From Paracyclopina nana (Eukaryota > Arthropoda > Copepoda > Cyclopoida > Cyclopettidae), in the NCBI GenBank assembly GCA_019096065.1, contig JAGUCH010000003.1:8060001-8124000 (forward strand): a DNA stretch of 64,000 nucleotides. Reading direction: 5' to 3'. Below the pieces are notes generated by a model. That model was not told where the DNA came from. It saw nothing but the letters and a program-made list of their open reading frames with translations, and searched no databases. A program made the translations under genes and the position numbers. This document shows positions 58,301 through 64,000 of the stretch, one piece after another. Numbering within the stretch: the first letter of the stretch is position 1; every line of letters begins with the position of its first letter.

Positions 58301-61300
58301 TCAAGAATTCATGTAAATGGAGGCCAATTCTCAAAGTAGCTAATTGAATTCCAGTGTTGGAAAGTTTGTGCAACTGGTTGGAGCTGGAATAGCATAGTGA
58401 TGAGTTTGAAATTTGTTGCTGGAATCCAATAGTACGTGGCAAAATACCTGTTCCTCACTGTACTAAGAGACAAACACTTAAATAATTCATTTTATTAAGC
58501 ACAAATATCGGAATTGTTTCGTTATTGGTGGTGGTGGTGGAGAAATCGGAATTTCTGCCATAGAAATTCCTCTGCAAATTGCCCCACTTCTTTGTTTCTT
58601 CCTCACAAAGCAGCAACTATTCCAATTTTAAGCCCAACTATGTGCATTAACATAGAAAAAGGTTGTTGGAAAGAAAGATTTTTTGGGTGGAAATTGCTTA
58701 CTTTTCCAAAATTGTCGAATATTTGAAATATACACTTCCAGCTTCGCTACTTCAAATATTGTGTAGTAAGTAAGTGGTGAGCTCTTATTAATTCTTTTGT
58801 AGAAAACCAGCATCGGCTTAACGAGATGATGATGCTTCATATCCCATCAGTTCCGCTTAGTGCTCTCTCATCATTATTCGTTTATTATTATGATTGCAGG
58901 ACCGAGGAGCAGGAATTGTGGGCCCGGCCTCGGCAACAGCCTCCACTACCTCGTCATCAATGATGGCAGGAGGAGAGAGAAGAAGTCGTCTGTTCTACAA
59001 AGATAAAACGAGCGGATTCTCACTTAAGCAGCAGAAACAAGGCCTCGCGGCCTCCTCAAGCTCGGCCTCCAATGCTGGCTCTGCAGGTGCCAACCGAGGA
59101 GGATCTGCTCATTACCAGGCATCATCGGATGTATGTTGTTCTTCTTCTTGCGAGGCCTCATAAGAGCCTTTATTATTATTCGTTCAAGTTGATTGCTTCC
59201 CTATTCAAGTGTGTACTTGGGGTGTCCTAATGAAAACGGAGAAAACAACTTTTCAGGTTGAACGAGCCTATAATTTTAGGGATAGTAAATCCAGTTTTGT
59301 CTTTAGCTGTCATATACCCAGACGTACCCAATTGTATTGTTGACTGACTAGTAGCACGATCTTTGTAGTCAGTAACATGCGCTTTTACTCCGCTTTCAGC
59401 AGGACACCTTGTATGTCTACCTGACTGATGCGAAGTCATGTCTTATGGTACAAGTTTTCTCCTCTCTTGCAGCAACCCAGAAAAGCCCTGTTGGAACAGC
59501 TGGGCCGAGTTCTTCCCTCTGACAGTGACACATTACCGGATCAGCTGATATTAGCCAATACGTGTGACCGACAGGGGGCGCATGTGGCTGCCAAATTGGC
59601 TGATTGGGGTCACCGAGTTATCTGCACCGCAGGTCAGGCCGATGTGCGGGCCACTCTGACGTGCCTAGTTGCCAAAATACAAAAGTTTTGCAACACCAAA
59701 ACTCAGAATCCTCACCTAGTCAAGGTATGATTTAAATAAGAAACCATTAGAGAATGCTAGCTGGAAGCTACTTTTTCTCTCTCTCAGGTGGCTCTAGTTG
59801 GCTCAGATACGTTTGTCAATCAAGTTTTAAGGCCGTATGTGGAGTTGTTCAGTTCGAAGCCTCCGGATTGGCAGGGCTTCATTCAGTTCTTCATCATTCC
59901 TCTGGGTGTGAACTCGGTGTCCAAGTACATCGGCTCCCTCGACCCCGTCTACGCCTCCATGTTTCTGCACGAATCCTGGAAGGAGCTCCTCGAAATGGCC
60001 GAGCCGGGGAAAGCTCAAGTCGGGGAAATTGTCAATAGAGTCATCCAGTATCTGGCTTCTGGAACGGCGGAAAATCTCATTCAGTTACCGGTGGCGGAAG
60101 CGATGGTTACCTACAAAGAGAAAAGGTACGAAAAAATCATTTCTCGTTATGGCCACTGCTTCAGTTGATACGGCTGCATGCAGCCTTAGCAGCATTACAA
60201 AATCCTGTAGCAGGAGTGCAAGCAATTTCCTCGGGAGAAACGCCTAGATCCGACTGTGCTGCAAAATAGCCTATTAAGCGAGGCTTATTTACTACCTCCG
60301 CATCATCATCATCATCCTCACATCTTTTTTTCTTGCAGCTCCGACGAGGAGTCAAGCCAGGTGTTCATTCCATTCGTGTGCGACGTCAGAGTTGGCACCG
60401 ATTCCCATCTGATGGGAGGAGGTGGTGGACCTCCCTCGGTCGACCTCGACGACAGCAGCCTTGTCATGGGATCCACTTTGGGGTCACCCACCCCAGAAGG
60501 AATGAGGCTGACCCCGCCCTCGTCACCTCACGTGGGGGGCGGCCCCGGTGGCCTCGTTTTCCCCGGCGGCGGAGGAGGAGAAGCCTCGCAGCAGCCGAGC
60601 TCTGGTGCCAAAGAGAGGTAACCTTGATTTGTCCTCCGAGATGAATTTATCGTGTGAAAACACTGCTGCTGTTGTAGCGAGAATACATGCATGCAACTCA
60701 GAAGACATGAGCTTGCAACAGCGAAGCCGTTTTGATCCGGCAAATAGCTCTGCAGTGGGTCGTAAAAACGAGATCCTTTTTTTTATGAGAAGCTGAAAAA
60801 ATAAGCCCGTCTTTTGTGTTGTGGAAGAGGAGAGGTCTTTTTCGCAAGCCCATGATAAATTATTCGTTGATAGGCTCATTTTTCTGGGTTTCTAAAGCTT
60901 GCCTGAGTAGCTCCCCTTGCAGCAGCTGCTCGTGAGAGGAGAGCTTTTTTGTTGCCAAGATTAAATGGGAATGGAATTGAATTCCCATGCGCAGTTCTTC
61001 AACCAGAAAGTTATTGGCATATTTCCAGTTGTAGCATCAAGGATATTTACTAGAGCGTATATAGCATTTTTCTTTAATAATATGCTACAAGTATGAGGGA
61101 GAAAGACTTCTTCTTCTTCTTGGTCAGATTTCCGATTCCTGCTCTCATTTCTTAATATGCATCCACTACTATGTGTACTTTCAGGTACGACGCGGAACCC
61201 ATCGACCTTCAACTGGATTATTGGACCACCGACCAATCCGGCTCCGGCCTTGGACCAGGGTCGTCCGGATCCGTTCACGGCCAGGGATCCGGATCGGAGA

Positions 61301-61908
61301 AAGCCGGATTGAGCAGCACCATGTCTTCGATATCTGGTGGGAAACACGCCACTCGTGGCACTGACGGGGTCCGATCCGACTCGAAACGCGATTTCGGCAA
61401 GAGCAGCTCTTCCGAGGTGGGCGGTGGCAAAGCTTCGATCAAGACAAGTGTTTGGTTCATGCAAGTTCTGCGACTCGGCTGCTCAGGGGACCAGCAAGCT
61501 ACTTTCACAATGCATTACTGGCTCAAAGAGAAGAAGCAAAAGAGTAAGGTTTCCCCGTCTTCAGATCAACTTCTTGTCGATACAAAACTTTTCTTCTCTC
61601 TTGTAGCTGTGATGCGACTTGGCAAAAAGAAGGAAAAAGACAAGGAGTCCGAGATCCGGAGCGTCGATGGCATCACTAGGCTAATTTGTCTTTCGAAAGG
61701 CCAAGCTCCACTCAAAGGTATTTCATTTTATAGCGTACTTATTACTGTCAGTGTGTGTCAATGTTTCCTAATTGCAGTTCACATTGATGGGCTTGAGTGG
61801 ACAGGTGTCAAATTCTTCCAATTGTCATCTCAATGGCAGACTCACATCAAATACTTTCCTGTTACCGCTGCCAATTCCGCAATAGGCGGAACTCAAACCG
61901 CGCTTTAA
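43398..61908 (+). CDS. PACS: Phosphofurin acidic cluster sorting protein (PACS1/PACS2, KrT95D)
   Basis: A cytosolic adaptor that links acidic-cluster cargo such as furin to AP-1/AP-3 and ER-mitochondria traffic. Fifteen exons: 43398-43723, 48395-48482, 51387-51476, 51828-51953, 52018-52161, 52618-52933, 53963-54160, 57997-58151, 58900-59130, 59473-59724, 59788-60125, 60339-60617, 61185-61543, 61607-61717, 61778-61908; every phase matches; 1047 residues (vertebrate PACS about 890-960). An Ala/Ser/Gly-rich head precedes the furin-binding region ([49 protein letters not shown]). An acidic cluster follows ([17 protein letters not shown]), then [11 protein letters not shown], a Ser/Gly/Ala-rich middle, and the conserved C-terminal region ([24 protein letters not shown]-like [13 protein letters not shown]). 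Intron 1 (4.7 kb) and intron 7 (3.8 kb) hold nothing recognised. Exon 1 is much more GC-rich than the rest, matching the leader. Identification is firm. Confidence 0.96.
48903..49062. mobile_element. 160-bp hairpin MITE in PACS intron 2
   Basis: Terminal inverted repeats of 18 bp match at 17 positions: left TTCAGCCCGGTTCCAACA (48903-48920), right complement TTCAGCCCGGTCCCAACA (49045-49062). Pairing continues inward imperfectly (ATCAGTATAGTCAG versus ATCAGCATAGTATAG), and the core contains GTCAGGT...CCTGACTT, so nearly the whole element can fold back. No transposase is present. I could not define a target-site duplication in the flanks, so the superfamily is open. Confidence 0.7.
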
Positions 61909-64000
61909 GAAGAAGCAAATTGAGCTCAAAAAGACGACACTCAATTGGAAAAACTAGTCTAGCGGCGCGGAGAAGGATTGGGCATTTTCACACCCCTGAC
62001 ACCAAGCTGCATACAAAAAAACCGATACTAAGCGTGGAAATGGAATTTTAGCGACCAGTAGTTGAGGAAGATGAGCAAAAACTGTTGAAAAAGGGATCAA
62101 GTCAATTGGAGCTTTCACTGTAGAGAGAAAAACAAATCAACATCTTCAAGACAGATTTTTGGAAAATCCTCGTTTTTGGATGAACTTTATTATAAATTGC
62201 TTATCATATTAATCAAGTGCAATGTTTTTTGTAGTAAGCAAAAACCGAATAGTTGCCACAGCATCGTCATATCAAAGCAGAAAAAAATCCTGAGAAGACG
62301 TGAGAATGCAGAGCTAATTTTTTATCCCAGCTCCCTTCGGAAAAGTTGAGCAATGAAGCATTCAACTTTTTTCGGAAAAAATCGACACAGTCCGGACATT
62401 TTGGAACCGTTTCCGGACGAGATGCTTACACTACTACTACAACAAAAAAATCTTGTTGCTCAATGTTTTGTAATGATTCAACTTCTGTAGAAAAGTCTTA
62501 AATGTGCTCTTGCCCCTTTATCAATTTATAAGAATTTGAAAAGCAAATGAAAATAGTTTCTACAGAAATCCTTCTGGCCCTGGTGAATCTATCGTTTAGT
62601 ACTAAACAACCCAGAAGACAAATTATTATTGGAAAGAGCTTGTTGAAATTCCCTGCTGATGCATGGCTTTTTGTGGAAAAAAAAACCAACCCCGAATTAT
62701 TATTTCTGCTTTTTAAAGCGGCCGGAGCCGCCTTCTGCACAAGTCCCTTCTATGATTCCCCCCTCAGATGAATATCAACTATCGAATACCTTGAACTAAT
62801 AGCTGGTTTTGATGTGACAAACCCAATACACTATTACTATATTGAAATAAAAGAGCTCGATGTGACAATAACGCTGGACTCCACACGCATCCATTCCGGA
62901 CTACCCTTCAAAAAGTCAGGAATTGCAATATGTCAAAATGTAAAATATTGCTACATCTGTGGAATGACATTTCATACTTTGTTACTCTCTCAAGGCTAAG
63001 TGGATTTTTTCTAAAGAAACGAGTTTTTCTGGACCTCTGGCATCAGACGTGGTGCTAAGCGCTTCATTTTTTACACATTAACCAAAATATGTTCCAATAT
63101 TGACCAACAAATGCATCGGAGGAATTCACGTAAATCCTCTATTTTTCTTGCCTCAGATGCAAAAAAGTGCTATGGTCAGCATTCGATTTATGATGTGACA
63201 TTTCTTCCATATCTGTAATTGAGCTTTCGCACTCAGGCTTCTGTTGAGGCGTATTTTATAGTAACATGAATATGGTGTAAGAGGAAAACTAATCCAAAAT
63301 GACCTCGGAATTGTTGATAAAAACTCAAGTAATGCTTTCCTCTCCCCGGAATACTAGCCAAGCTACAACAACTGCTACATGACATGCCTAATGGCTATAA
63401 ATGATTATTTCCTGATCCGGACCTATGTACGTTCTATATGTAAGCACACTTTTCGCTTTAGAAACGTGAAGCCTCCGGAATACCAACTATTGTAGCTTTT
63501 TTTAATGAGCAGCCTTCATATGTTTATCGTTTTCAGCTTCTCACACAATAGCGCAATTTTGCACAGCTAACTTTCGCTTCAAAATACAGAAGGTTGTTTC
63601 AGCCGATATTATTAGACGGTTGCCTCTATGCAAACATTGATGCTGAAATTGGGCCTGTGAGGATTCTCACAAGATTGCTGAAAATTTATGGGACACAGGT
63701 AAACAAGGAGGAAGGGATCAAATGCGCGTACAGCATATAGATTTGTACTCAAAAGGCAGAATTGTTGGAGCTGCTGTCAGCTCTGAGAGGAGTTCACATT
63801 TGAAGCTTTCACCACCTCTCCTCTCTGCATAACAATGCACCTTTATTTCAACCTGCATGCTGTACCATCAGAGGCTGAAGCAGTAAAAGCATCTGCTTTG
63901 AGCAATTTTTACTTTAGGGCATGTTCGTCGTTAAAAGCCTTGTATGCTTCACGCATCTACCAGATAAAGGAAATATCGAAGGCATGGTATACGTACGTAT
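61909..64000. other. PACS 3'UTR and intergenic sequence
   Basis: After the PACS stop the first AATAAA is at 62846-62851 (GAAATAAAAGAG), 938 nt downstream, a candidate poly(A) signal of modest confidence. Frames of 60-90 codons in this stretch have no recognisable features. Nothing else is supported up to the right edge. Confidence 0.4.

Overview
The window looks like nuclear DNA of an arthropod, most likely an insect or another pancrustacean. Coding exons have GT-AG introns with a sharp minimum size class of about 54-75 nt, next to kilobase introns. The protein set includes a Slipper-like mixed-lineage kinase, a pickpocket-type DEG/ENaC channel and a PACS/KrT95D orthologue. The species cannot be named from sequence alone. 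All gene models below were assembled by hand from reading frames, splice consensus and phase matching; no transcript data were available.

Layout. (1) 1-3847, minus strand: 5' two-thirds of a mixed-lineage kinase (SH3, kinase, coiled coil/zipper, CRIB), running off the left edge. It has two tandem homologous exons for the second half of the CRIB region. (2) 5967-7042, plus: a small secreted protein with two eight-cysteine repeats of identical spacing. (3) 8559-10690, plus: a two-exon DEAD-box helicase of the p68/DDX5/Rm62 type, with a probable TATA box and 5'UTR intron upstream. (4) 12661-19024, plus: a six-exon DEG/ENaC channel with a very long low-complexity insertion between the N-terminal HG gating motif and the first membrane segment. 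(5) 19025-37401: about 18 kb without a confident coding exon. It holds an 824-bp inverted-repeat element flanked by an 11-bp direct repeat, and a CpG-rich island that may be a promoter and first exon. (6) 37402-42292, plus: a type II membrane protein with SEA, EGF-like, Thr/Glu-rich stalk, four LDLa, SRCR and a serine-protease-like domain that has lost catalytic His and Ser. (7) 43398-61908, plus: a complete 15-exon PACS gene with a CpG-rich leader, a five-codon uORF and a hairpin-like MITE in intron 2. (8) 61909-64000: 3'UTR and intergenic sequence.

The genes are unrelated in function and do not form a cluster or pathway: Rac/Cdc42-JNK signalling, a secreted protein, RNA remodelling, a sodium channel, a surface receptor-like pseudoprotease and a sorting adaptor. 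No RNA gene, CRISPR array, viral gene or complete autonomous transposon was recognised. The most unusual signals are the paired CRIB exons, the loop-swollen ENaC N-terminus, the inactive protease with an intact SEA self-cleavage motif, and the duplicated cysteine module.
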